The notes beneath the pieces are model-generated. The model was not told the origin of the DNA. It saw nothing but the letters and a program-made list of their open reading frames with translations, and made no database searches. 64,000 nucleotides of DNA from CADCUY01 sp964242735 (GTDB lineage Bacteria; Actinomycetota; Actinomycetes; Actinomycetales; Quadrisphaeraceae). The stretch covers positions 1 through 64,000 of the forward strand of contig CAXTAK010000004.1 in assembly GCA_964242735.1 (NCBI GenBank). Reading direction: 5' to 3'. Of this stretch, positions 16,800-24,117 are shown in pieces. The position numbers were made by a program, and so were the translations under genes. Position 1 is the stretch's first letter; every line of letters starts with the position of its first letter.

Positions 16800-17512
16800 C
16801 ACCGCTGGTCCTCGTTGAGGTGGGCGACGTCTGTGCCCGGGCACCCGGCCAGCGGCCCCTCGAACACCTCGCTGCTGTACCCGCCGCCGCCCTCGACGGA
16901 GTCGCCGACGCGGTAGGTGCCCATCCCGGGTACCTCGACCCCCACGGCATCGTCGAGCGCCGTGGTGGTCGAGGGCCACACCACCACCGTCTCCGTGCCG
17001 TCTGAGTACCGGAAGCCCAGGCACCCGCCGGTGACCACGGTCAGGTCGCCGGAGATGAGGGCTGCATCGCCGCCGGAGATCCTCGGGGGCGCTGCGGCCA
17101 CCACGGCCATCGACCCGTCCACGGTGCGGCGCACCGTGAACTGGCCCGCCACCTCATCGGCGGCGTCCGCCAGTGCCGCCGACTCGCCCGTGCCCTCCTC
17201 GCGCACGTCGGCCGCCGCCGGCGCTGGTTCCGACGCCGACGCCGACGCCGACGCGGACGCCGACGCCTGGGGCCTCGCCGCCGCGGACTCCGCCGCCGAC
17301 GTGGAGGCGCCCCCACCGGGCAGCTGCACCACCAGCGCGACGCCGGCGACCAGCGCGAGCGCCGACGCGGCCCCCCCGACCGCGCGCCGACGCCGCAGCC
17401 GGGTGCGGCCTCGGCGCAGAGCGCGCTCCACCAGGTCAGCCGGTGCGTGCACGCTCGCCACCCCCTCCTCCAGGGCCGAGCGCAGGGCGGCGCCCTGTCC
17501 GGTCTCGTCCAT
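16799..17512 (-). CDS. membrane-anchored extracytoplasmic protein of the SigE-type operon (anti-sigma-like position)
   Basis: The 237-residue protein has a 45-residue cytoplasmic N-terminus (ALEEGVASVHAPADLVERAL then an Arg cluster RLRRRR). One transmembrane helix follows (AASALALVAGVALVVQL), then a Ser/Ala-repeat linker and an extracytoplasmic domain with two cysteines (GGCLGFRYSDGTE, LAGCPGTD). It is translationally coupled to the sigma gene before it and the lipoprotein after it. This position is normally held by a regulator or sensor partner of SigE-family sigma factors, but no zinc anti-sigma motif (HxxxCxxC) is present, so an anti-sigma role is inference. Confidence 0.7.
   Translation of the reverse strand: MDETGQGAALRSALEEGVASVHAPADLVERALRRGRTRLRRRRAVGGAASALALVAGVALVVQLPGGGASTSAAESAAARPQASASASASASASEPAPAAADVREEGTGESAALADAADEVAGQFTVRRTVDGSMAVVAAAPPRISGGDAALISGDLTVVTGGCLGFRYSDGTETVVVWPSTTTALDDAVGVEVPGMGTYRVGDSVEGGGGYSSEVFEGPLAGCPGTDVAHLNEDQR
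17228..17268. repeat. 6-bp tandem repeat coding Ser-Ala
   Basis: About six copies of a GACGCC/GACGCG hexamer code for an alternating Ser-Ala linker between the membrane anchor and outer domain of the operon protein. Copy number is likely variable by replication slippage. Confidence 0.7.
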
Positions 17513-18039
17513 CAGCCCTCCTCCGCCGTGGCGCGGTCGCCGATCCCGGTCAGGACCCCGCACTCGCGCAACCGGGCCAGCGCCCGGGCGGTGGAGCTCT
17601 TCACCGTGCCCACCGAGACCCCCATCAGCTCCGCGGTGCGGGCCTCGGTGCAGTCCTCGAGGTAGCGCAGCACGAGCACCGCGCGCTGGCGGGCGGGCAG
17701 CTGCTGCAGGGCGTGGACGACGGCGTCGCGGTCCTCCACCGCGGTGTGCCCCGGGTCCGGCAGCGGTGCGCGCTCGGCCAGGAGTGCCTCCGGGCGGGGT
17801 GACTCCGGGCGCCGGGCCAGGTGGCGCCAGCGCGACGCGGAGGCGTTGACCAGGGCGCGGCGGGCGTACGCGTCGGGCTCCTCGACGCGCGGCCACGCCG
17901 CGTACACCCGGCCCAGCACGTCCTGCACGAGGTCCTCCGCGGCGTGCCGGTCACCCGTCAGGGCCACCGCGGCGCGCAGGAGCGGCGTGGCCGCATCGCG
18001 CGCCCACGCGGTGAACTGCTCGGTGCGTGCGGCGTCCAC
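17512..18039 (-). CDS. SigE-family ECF RNA polymerase sigma factor
   Basis: The 175-residue protein has sigma region 2 (LTGDRHAAEDLVQDVLGRVY, the DLVQD core) and region 4 (LPARQRAVLVLRYLEDCTEA, then helix-turn-helix MGVSVGTVKSSTARALARLR). This is the layout of the actinobacterial SigE family. A purine-rich GAGGGGGTGAGG lies directly before the GTG. It heads a four-gene coupled operon with a membrane partner and two lipoproteins, so an envelope-stress regulon is likely. Confidence 0.9.
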   Translation of the reverse strand: MDAARTEQFTAWARDAATPLLRAAVALTGDRHAAEDLVQDVLGRVYAAWPRVEEPDAYARRALVNASASRWRHLARRPESPRPEALLAERAPLPDPGHTAVEDRDAVVHALQQLPARQRAVLVLRYLEDCTEARTAELMGVSVGTVKSSTARALARLRECGVLTGIGDRATAEEG

Positions 18040-18100
18040 CCCTCACCCCCTCGGTGCCGACGACAGGAGGACGCCGACGGAGCGGAGGAGGTTGTCTCCC

Positions 18101-18508
18101 TCAGGCGTGGATGTGGTCGGCGCGGACGGCGAGCACCGGGCACGCCACCTCCAGCAGCACCTGCTGCGCCACCGAGCTCATGATCAGCTTGCCCACCGGG
18201 GTGCGGCGACGCACGCCGATGACCACGAGCGCGGCGTGGCTCTCCTCCGCCGCGCGGATGATCTCCTCAGCGGGGAGGCGCCCCCCGGCGGGCTGACGCA
18301 CCTCGTGCGGCAGGCCGGTGCCGAGCAACCGCTCCTCCAGGCCCTGCAGCTGCGGGCCGCGCACCACGTTGTGGTCGACCTCGACGTGACCGGGCGAGCT
18401 GTTGACCACGAGCAGACCGTGGCCCCCGCGGCGGGCCTCGACGATGCCCTGGCCGAGCGCCGCCTCACCCGCCGGGGTGGGGATGTAACCGACCACGACC
18501 GTGCCCAT
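18101..18508 (-). CDS. universal stress protein (UspA family)
   Basis: The 135-residue single Usp domain has the first strand MGTVVVGYIPTPAGEAAL and the C-terminal region ALVVIGVRRRTPVGKLIMSS, then CPVLAV. The glycine-rich ATP loop is only partly conserved (Arg in place of the second Gly), so nucleotide binding is uncertain. It stands alone between the sigma operon and lexA. Confidence 0.85.
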   Translation of the reverse strand: MGTVVVGYIPTPAGEAALGQGIVEARRGGHGLLVVNSSPGHVEVDHNVVRGPQLQGLEERLLGTGLPHEVRQPAGGRLPAEEIIRAAEESHAALVVIGVRRRTPVGKLIMSSVAQQVLLEVACPVLAVRADHIHA

Positions 18509-18586
18509 GCGGTCACTGTGCCAGAGCGCGGTCGCGGCCGCGGGTGGGCGCGGTCGCGCGTCGGCGCGCTCGGGGTCGGGGTGGGG

Positions 18587-19411
18587 TCACATCGAGCGCA
18601 TGACGGTGACGACCCGCCCCAGCACGGTGGCCTGGTCGCCGTCGATCGGCTCGTACGCGGGGTTGTGGGGCAGCAGCCACACGTGCCCGTCGCGGTGCTT
18701 GTAGGTCTTGACCGTGGCCTCCCCGTCGAGCATCGCCGCGACGATCTCTCCGTTCTCGGCCACGGGCTGGCGGCGGACGACGACGTAGTCGCCGTCGCAG
18801 ATCGCCGCGCCGACCATGGAGTCCCCGACCACGCGCAGCAGGAACAGCTCACCGTCCCCGACGAGCTGGTGCGGCAGGGCGAAGACGTCCTCGACCTGCT
18901 GCTCCGCCAGGATCGGACCGCCGGCGGCGATCCGCCCCAGCAGCGGCACCAGCACCGGTCCCGCGTCGTCCCCCCCGGTGTGGCGGGTCCCCGTGGCGCT
19001 GCCGCGCCCCCGCAGGCGCGCTGCCGCGCCGGTCCTGTCCCCTGGGCCGGCGCCGGCGGGGCCGGCCACGGACCGCGTCGCGGTGCGGGACGGGCGCACC
19101 CCGCCCTCGGGGAGCACCACCTCCAGGGCGCGCGGGCGGCGGCTGTCGCGGCGCAGCACCCCCTTGCGCTGCAGGGCGTTGAGCTGGTGGGCGACGCTGC
19201 TGGGGCTGGTCAGGCCCACCGCCTCCCCGATCTCGCGCATGCTCGGCGGGTACCCGCGCTCGCGCACCGCTGCGGTGATGCACTCCAGCACCGCCCGCTG
19301 GCGCGGGGTCAGTCCATCGCCGTCCTCCGACAGCGCCGTCACGCTCGCGGTACCGCTGCCGTCTCCGACGGGTGACCCGCTGCCGCCGAACACCCCACCC
19401 GTGCGTGCCAC
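18587..19411 (-). CDS. lexA: SOS repressor LexA
   Basis: The 274-residue protein has an N-terminal winged helix (LTPRQRAVLECITAAVRERG, SMREIGEAVGLTSPSSVAHQ) and a long low-complexity linker (about residues 101-150). A C-terminal S24 peptidase domain follows, with the autocleavage site A163-G164 (GRIAAGGPI), nucleophile S198 (VVGDSMVGAA) and general base K235 (ATVKTYKH). The 37-residue S-K spacing equals that of E. coli LexA. GTG 19411 has GGGAG at good spacing. It represses DNA-damage genes and cleaves itself on RecA filaments. It appears autoregulated through the box at 19496-19511. Confidence 0.95.
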   Translation of the reverse strand: MARTGGVFGGSGSPVGDGSGTASVTALSEDGDGLTPRQRAVLECITAAVRERGYPPSMREIGEAVGLTSPSSVAHQLNALQRKGVLRRDSRRPRALEVVLPEGGVRPSRTATRSVAGPAGAGPGDRTGAAARLRGRGSATGTRHTGGDDAGPVLVPLLGRIAAGGPILAEQQVEDVFALPHQLVGDGELFLLRVVGDSMVGAAICDGDYVVVRRQPVAENGEIVAAMLDGEATVKTYKHRDGHVWLLPHNPAYEPIDGDQATVLGRVVTVMRSM

Positions 19412-19470
19412 CGCTGCTCCCACCTGCTCGCTGATCGCGCTGCACCGGCCGTGGTGGCCCGTGCGCGCAG

Positions 19471-19500
19471 ACCCTACGGCCCCGCACCGCCCCCGTGCAA
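19471..19500 (-). promoter_or_regulatory. lexA promoter
   Basis: On the minus strand TTGCAC (19500-19495) and TAGGGT (19476-19471) are separated by 18 bp, a good sigma-70-type pair 60 nt upstream of the lexA GTG. The -35 hexamer lies inside the LexA box. Confidence 0.55.
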
Positions 19501-19511
19501 CAGGTGTTCGA
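19496..19511. promoter_or_regulatory. LexA-binding SOS box between lexA and nrdR
   Basis: The 16-mer TGCAACAGGTGTTCGA matches the actinobacterial SOS box TCGAACANNTGTTCGA at 12 of 14 defined positions; the right half TGTTCGA is perfect. It covers the -35 of lexA and lies 26 nt before nrdR, so it can control both genes. Confidence 0.65.
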
Positions 19512-19537
19512 CGGTGCGTCACGCCTAGCATCGCGAG

Positions 19538-20023
19538 GTGCGCTGCCCGTTCTGCCAGCACCCCGACTCCCGGGTGGTGGACTCGCGGGCCACCGAGGAC
19601 GGCAGCGCCATCCGCCGCCGCCGCCAGTGCCCCCACTGCTCCCGGCGCTTCACCACCGCCGAGACCGCGAGCCTCGTGGTCCTCAAGCGCTCCGGGGTGC
19701 TGGAGCCGTTCAGCCGCGAGAAGGTCGTCGTCGGGGTCCGCAAGGCCTGCCAGGGCCGGCCCGTCACGGAGGGGCAGCTGGCGCTGCTGGCCCAGCAGGT
19801 CGAGGAGGGGGTGCGGGCCACCGGGCGAGCAGAGGTCGACGCGCACGACGTGGGGGTCGCCGTCCTCGCCCCGCTGCGCGCCCTCGACGAGGTCGCCTAC
19901 CTGCGCTACGCCTCGGTCTACCAGGGCTTCGACTCCCTCGACGACTTCGCCGCTGCCATCGAGGCGCTGCGCGCCGAGCGCGCCGGGGCCCTCACCCCCC
20001 GTGGGGCCAGGTCCACCCACTGA
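19538..20023 (+). CDS. nrdR: transcriptional repressor NrdR
   Basis: The 161-residue protein has an N-terminal zinc ribbon (MRCPFCQHPDSRVVDSR and CPHCSRRFTT, four cysteines) and an ATP-cone (VVLKRSGVLEPFSREKVVVG, then YLRYASVYQGFDSLDDF). NrdR represses ribonucleotide reductase genes in response to dATP/ATP. GTG 19538 follows TAGCAT (19526-19531) by 6 nt, so the mRNA is probably leaderless. It is divergent from lexA across a shared SOS box and overlaps the phosphoketolase 3-prime end by 32 bp. Confidence 0.95.
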   Translation: MRCPFCQHPDSRVVDSRATEDGSAIRRRRQCPHCSRRFTTAETASLVVLKRSGVLEPFSREKVVVGVRKACQGRPVTEGQLALLAQQVEEGVRATGRAEVDAHDVGVAVLAPLRALDEVAYLRYASVYQGFDSLDDFAAAIEALRAERAGALTPRGARSTH

Positions 20024-22469
20024 CCTCCGCGGAGTCCTCCCCGTGGGTGTACGCGTGGGTGCGCGCGGCCAGGCGCGCGTCAGCCATGTCCTGGCGCAGC
20101 CCGGCGCACCGCACCGCCAGGCCCGGGACCCGGTCGATGACGTCCATGACCAGGCGGTACCGGTCGAGGTCGTTGAGCATCACCATGTCGAAGGGGGTGG
20201 TGGTGGTGCCCTCGTCGATGAAGCCGCGCACGTGGATGTTGGCGTGGTTGGTGCGCCGGTACGTCAGCCGGTGCACCAGCGTGGGGTAGCCGTGGAAGGC
20301 GAAGACCACCTGGCGGTCGGCGGTGAACAGGGCGTCGAACTCGGCGTCGGAGAGCCCGTGGGGGTGCTCGCTCGCGGCCTGCAGCCGCATGAGGTCGACG
20401 ACGTTGACGAAGCGCACCCTCAGCTCCGGCAGCTGCCGGCGCAGGATGTCCGCCGCCGCCAGGGCCTCCAGGGTCGGGACCTCCCCGGCGCAGGCGAGCA
20501 CGACGTCGGGCTCCACGCCGTCGTCGGTGCTGGCCCAGGCCCACCGGCCCAGGCCCCGGGTGCAGTGCGCCACCGCCTCGTCGACGGTGAGGTAGTCCTG
20601 CTGCGGCTGCTTGCCGGCGACGACGACGTTGACGTAGTGCCGGCTGCGCAGGCAGTGGTCCATCGTCGACAGCAGCGTGTTCGCGTCCGGCGGCAGGTAC
20701 ACCCGCACGACCTCGGCCCGCTTGTTGACCACGTGGTCGAGGAAGCCGGGGTCCTGGTGGGAGGACCCGTTGTGGTCCTGGCGCCACACGTGGGAGGTCA
20801 GCAGGTAGTTCAGCGACGCCAGCGGCTCGCGCCAGTACAGCTGACGGGTGACCTTCAGCCACTTGGCGTGCTGGTTGAGCATCGAGTCGATGATGTGGAT
20901 GAACGCCTCGTAGCTGGTGATCAGCCCGTGGCGACCGGTGAGCAGGTACCCCTCCAGCCACCCCTGGCACAGGTGCTCGCTGAGCACCTCCATGACCCGC
21001 CCGTCCCGCGCCACGTGCTCGTCGTGCGGGCCGGGGCCGTCGGCGAAGGCGCGGCCCGTGACGTCCAGCACCGCCTGCAGCCGGTTGCTGGCCACCTCGT
21101 CGGGCCCGAAGAGGCGGAACGTGTGCGGGTTCTCGGCGGCGACGCCCGCCAGCCACGACCCCAGCACGCCCGTCGCGCTGGTCATCTGCACCCCCGGCGT
21201 GGCCACCTCGACGCCGTAGCCGCGCCAGTCGGGCAGGCGCAGGGGGCGCATCACCGCCCCGCCGTTGGTCTTGGGGTTCGCGCTCATCGCGCGGGACCCC
21301 ACCGGGGCGTTCTCCAGCACCTCGGCGGTGGGCTGGCCGAGGTCGTCGAACAGCTCCTGCGGGCGGTAGGAGCGCAGCCAGTCCTCCAGCTGCCCGAGGT
21401 GCTCGGGGGTGTCGCGCACGTTCGCGAGCGGCACCTGGTGGCTGCGCCACGTGCCCTCGACCTGCTTGCCGTCGACGACCGCGGGCCCCGTCCACCCCTT
21501 GGGGGTCCGCAGCACGATCATCGGCCACCGCGGGCGCTGCCCGGGGTCACCGTCGTGCTCCGCGGCGTGGGATCGCGCGCTGGTCTGGATCGCGGCGATG
21601 GCGTCGAGGCAGGTGTCCATCGCCGCGGCCAGGCGCTGGTGGACGGCGGCGGCGTCCTCGCCGCGCATCGGGCCGGCGACGACCACCGGGTCCCACCCGT
21701 TCCCGCGCATGAGGGCGTCGAGCTCGTCGGCGCCCATGCGCGCCAGCACCGTGGGGTTCGCGATCTTGAAGCCGTTGAGGTGCAGGACCGGCAGCACCGC
21801 CCCGTCGCGGGCGGCGTTGAGGAAGTGCGTGGACTGCCAGGACGCCGCCAGCGGCCCCGTCTCGGCCTCCCCGTCGCCGATGACGCAGAACACGGTCAGC
21901 GCCGGGTCGTCGAGGACCGCGCCGACGGCGTGCATCAGGGAGTAGCCCAGCTCCCCGCCCTCGTGCAGGGACCCGGGGACGTCGGCGGCGGCGTGGCTGG
22001 GGATGCCGCCGGGGAAGGAGAACTGGCGGAACAGCCGGCTCATGCCCGCGGCGTCGCGGGTGACCTCGGGGTAGACGTGGCTCCACGTGCCCTCGAGCCA
22101 GGCGTTGGCGACGACCGCGGGCCCGCCGTGGCCGGGCCCGGCGACGAAGATCGCGTCGAGGTCGCGCTCGCGGATGCAGCGGTTGGCGTGCGCCCACACC
22201 AGGTTCAGCCCGGGGGTGGTGCCCCAGTGGCCCAGCAGGCGCGGCTTGATGCTCCCCGTGGTCAGGGGAGCGCTCAGCAGCGGGTCGTCGCCCATGAGGT
22301 AGATCTGTGCGACGGAGAGGTAGTTCGCCGCCCGCCACCAGCGGTCGATCCGGGCCAGCGCCGCCTCGTCCAGCGCCACTGGCGCGTCGGGGTCCAGGGT
22401 GCCCAGACCGTCGGGGTGCGTGGTCAGCGCAGGGGTGGGTCCGGCGTGCATCGTCAGCTCGGCGGTCAT
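19992..22469 (-). CDS. xfp: xylulose-5-phosphate/fructose-6-phosphate phosphoketolase
   Basis: This 825-residue thiamine diphosphate enzyme cleaves Xu5P or F6P with phosphate to acetyl phosphate plus GAP or E4P. Family marks are the N-terminal LLGHWGTTPGLNLVWAHANR, FVAGPGHGGPA, the ThDP motif VIGDGEAETGPLAASW, and HNGSSHQDPGFLDH with QDYLTVDEA downstream. Full length agrees with the family. The stop lies within the 3-prime end of nrdR (convergent). Two inverted repeats lie in the 69-nt region to the divergent S4 gene. It gives the cell a phosphoketolase shunt to acetyl-CoA. Confidence 0.95.
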   Translation of the reverse strand: MTAELTMHAGPTPALTTHPDGLGTLDPDAPVALDEAALARIDRWWRAANYLSVAQIYLMGDDPLLSAPLTTGSIKPRLLGHWGTTPGLNLVWAHANRCIRERDLDAIFVAGPGHGGPAVVANAWLEGTWSHVYPEVTRDAAGMSRLFRQFSFPGGIPSHAAADVPGSLHEGGELGYSLMHAVGAVLDDPALTVFCVIGDGEAETGPLAASWQSTHFLNAARDGAVLPVLHLNGFKIANPTVLARMGADELDALMRGNGWDPVVVAGPMRGEDAAAVHQRLAAAMDTCLDAIAAIQTSARSHAAEHDGDPGQRPRWPMIVLRTPKGWTGPAVVDGKQVEGTWRSHQVPLANVRDTPEHLGQLEDWLRSYRPQELFDDLGQPTAEVLENAPVGSRAMSANPKTNGGAVMRPLRLPDWRGYGVEVATPGVQMTSATGVLGSWLAGVAAENPHTFRLFGPDEVASNRLQAVLDVTGRAFADGPGPHDEHVARDGRVMEVLSEHLCQGWLEGYLLTGRHGLITSYEAFIHIIDSMLNQHAKWLKVTRQLYWREPLASLNYLLTSHVWRQDHNGSSHQDPGFLDHVVNKRAEVVRVYLPPDANTLLSTMDHCLRSRHYVNVVVAGKQPQQDYLTVDEAVAHCTRGLGRWAWASTDDGVEPDVVLACAGEVPTLEALAAADILRRQLPELRVRFVNVVDLMRLQAASEHPHGLSDAEFDALFTADRQVVFAFHGYPTLVHRLTYRRTNHANIHVRGFIDEGTTTTPFDMVMLNDLDRYRLVMDVIDRVPGLAVRCAGLRQDMADARLAARTHAYTHGEDSAEVSGWTWPHGG

Positions 22470-22479
22470 GTCGGGCCGC

Positions 22480-22528
22480 TACCCCTCCGCGACAGGGGTA
22501 CACCGTCGCCCGGGTGAACACCGGGCGA
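22480..22528. promoter_or_regulatory. two inverted repeats between xfp and the S4 gene
   Basis: TACCCCT (22480-22486) pairs with AGGGGTA (22494-22500) and TCGCCCGG (22506-22513) pairs with CCGGGCGA (22521-22528). Both are perfect and both have 7-nt spacers. They occupy most of the 69-nt divergent region, so they look like operators or promoter-proximal structures for one or two regulators. Confidence 0.5.
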
Positions 22529-22538
22529 TGATGGTCGG

Positions 22539-22760
22539 GTGCGCGAGGTCCCCGTCAGCGGCGAGGTGATCCGGCTCGGGCAGTTCCTCAAGCTCTCCGG
22601 GCTCGTGGACGTCGGCTCGGACGTCCGGCCCCTGCTCGCCGGCGGCGGGGTCCAGGTCTCGGGTGAGCCGGAGACCCGCCGCGGGCGGCAGCTGAGGATC
22701 GGGGACGTGGTGGTGGTGGACGGCGCCGACCCGGTGCGGGTCAGCGCCCCTCCGGGCTGA
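22539..22760 (+). CDS. RNA-binding S4 domain protein (YbcJ/YaaA-like)
   Basis: The 73-residue protein is a single S4 domain: IRLGQFLKLSGLVDVGSDVR, then LLAGGGVQVSGEPETRRGRQ and a final strand RIGDVVVVDG. Relatives are small RNA-binding proteins of uncertain function. GTG 22539 stands 6 nt after GATGAT, a leaderless arrangement. Confidence 0.85.
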   Translation: MREVPVSGEVIRLGQFLKLSGLVDVGSDVRPLLAGGGVQVSGEPETRRGRQLRIGDVVVVDGADPVRVSAPPG

Positions 22761-22766
22761 GCGCGC

Positions 22767-23816
22767 TCAGCGCCCGCCCTCGATCTTCCGGCTGCGCTGG
22801 TCCTGGCCCGGGCCGCCGTAGGGGTAGTCCACGGGGATCGGGTCGCTCGCGGCGTCCAGCGCCGCTGTCTCCGCCTCGGACAGGTGCAGGCCCGCGGCGG
22901 TGAGGTTGTCGGCGAGCTGTGTGGTGGTGCGCGCCCCGAGGATCACGGAGGTCACGCTCGGGCGGTCCACCAGCCACGACAGGGCGACGGCCGCCATGGA
23001 GGCGCTGCGGTCGTCGGCGATCTTCTGCAGCGCGTCGATGACGTCCCAGGTGCGCTGCTGGCGGCTGCGGGTGTCGTACGCCTCGACCCCGCGCGCCGGG
23101 TCCTCCCCGAGCCGGGTCGCCCCGGTGGGCCGGGCGTCGCGGGTGTACTTGCCGGTCAGCCAGCCTCCGCCCAGGGGGCTCCACGGGAGGAGGCCGAGCC
23201 CGGCGTCCAGGCACGAGGGCACGACCTCCCACTCCAGCTCGCGGACGAGGAGGTTGTACTGGGGCTGGAGGGTCACCGGGACCTCGACGCCCATCTCGCG
23301 GGCGGTGGCCACGACCTTCTGCACCTGCCAACCGGTGTAGTTGCTCAGGCCCACGTAACGGACCTTCCCCGAGCGGACCATGTCGTCGAGGGTGGAGAGC
23401 GTCTCCTCCAGCGGGGTGATCGGGTCGAAGGCGTGCACCTGGTACAGGTCGATGGTCTCGACCCCGAGGCGGCGCAGGGAGTCCTCCAGGGCGCGCTGCA
23501 GGTGCCGGCGCGAGAGGCCGACGTCGTTGGGTCCACCACCCATCGGGAACCGGCCCTTGGTGGCGAGGACCACGCGGTCGGTGACGTCGCGGGGCCGAGC
23601 GGCGAGCCAGCGGCCGATGATCTCCTCGGAGACCCCCGAGGTGTACACGTCGGCGGTGTCGATGAGGTCACCGCCCGCGGCGAGGAAGGCGTCCAGCTGC
23701 TCGTGGCTGGCCGCTTCGTCGGTCTCGTTGCCGAACGTCATCGTGCCCAGGCACAGGGTGGAGACGGAGCAGCCGCTGCTGCCGAGAGTCGTGTGTTCCA
23801 TCGTCGTCGAAGGCAT
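22767..23816 (-). CDS. aldo/keto reductase
   Basis: The roughly 349-residue TIM-barrel NADPH oxidoreductase carries the catalytic residues of the family. These are Asp in GGDLIDTADVYTSGVSEE (with Tyr), Lys in VLATKGRF and His in DLYQVHAFD. The strand VRYVGLSNYTGWQ and the cofactor loop SVILGARTTTQL are also present. It resembles the YajO/YhdN-type subfamily; the substrate is unknown. The start is taken at ATG 23816; 23825 and 23801 are alternatives in frame. Confidence 0.88.
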   Translation of the reverse strand: MPSTTMEHTTLGSSGCSVSTLCLGTMTFGNETDEAASHEQLDAFLAAGGDLIDTADVYTSGVSEEIIGRWLAARPRDVTDRVVLATKGRFPMGGGPNDVGLSRRHLQRALEDSLRRLGVETIDLYQVHAFDPITPLEETLSTLDDMVRSGKVRYVGLSNYTGWQVQKVVATAREMGVEVPVTLQPQYNLLVRELEWEVVPSCLDAGLGLLPWSPLGGGWLTGKYTRDARPTGATRLGEDPARGVEAYDTRSRQQRTWDVIDALQKIADDRSASMAAVALSWLVDRPSVTSVILGARTTTQLADNLTAAGLHLSEAETAALDAASDPIPVDYPYGGPGQDQRSRKIEGGR

Positions 23817-24117
23817 GACGCCCATAGTGGACCGTTCGGCGCTGCGGGCGCACCCCCCACCGGCCGGGCCGGGCCGGAGGACCGCGTGCCATCGCGCAGG
23901 TCGTTGCCCCAGCGGCCCTGACGACGATTGCAGGCGGTGTGGACGCCACGATCTGCGGGCGCGCCGACATCGGCATCCTCCGGTGGGCTGCCCGCAGGCT
24001 GCCCGGGGCTGTCGGGGGCGTGCCGGTCACATCGAGCACCGCCAGGACGTGTACCGGCCGCGGTGACCACCCGGGCGCTGACGACACCCCGGGCGCGGGC
24101 CGCCGCGCCGGACGACC
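23817..24117. other. 301-nt stretch without a supported gene
   Basis: One plus-strand frame has fairly GC-rich third positions (TICGRADIGILRWAARRLPG) but no RBS-linked start and no recognisable family. It runs into the 3-prime end of the RecQ gene. It is either decayed coding DNA or spacer. Confidence 0.4.

Noticed and set aside
16799..17512. Classical zinc anti-sigma factor next to the sigma gene
   Set aside because: The protein lacks the HxxxCxxC motif, so only the genomic position supports an anti-sigma role.
19500..19512. GTGTTCGA considered as a tRNA T-arm
   Set aside because: No acceptor or anticodon stems flank it; it is better explained as the right half of a LexA box.
18816..22517. 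A plus-strand open frame of more than 1200 codons
   Set aside because: It runs antisense through lexA and phosphoketolase and out of frame through nrdR; long stop-free antisense frames are expected at this GC content and the product is His/Gln/Arg-rich without motifs.
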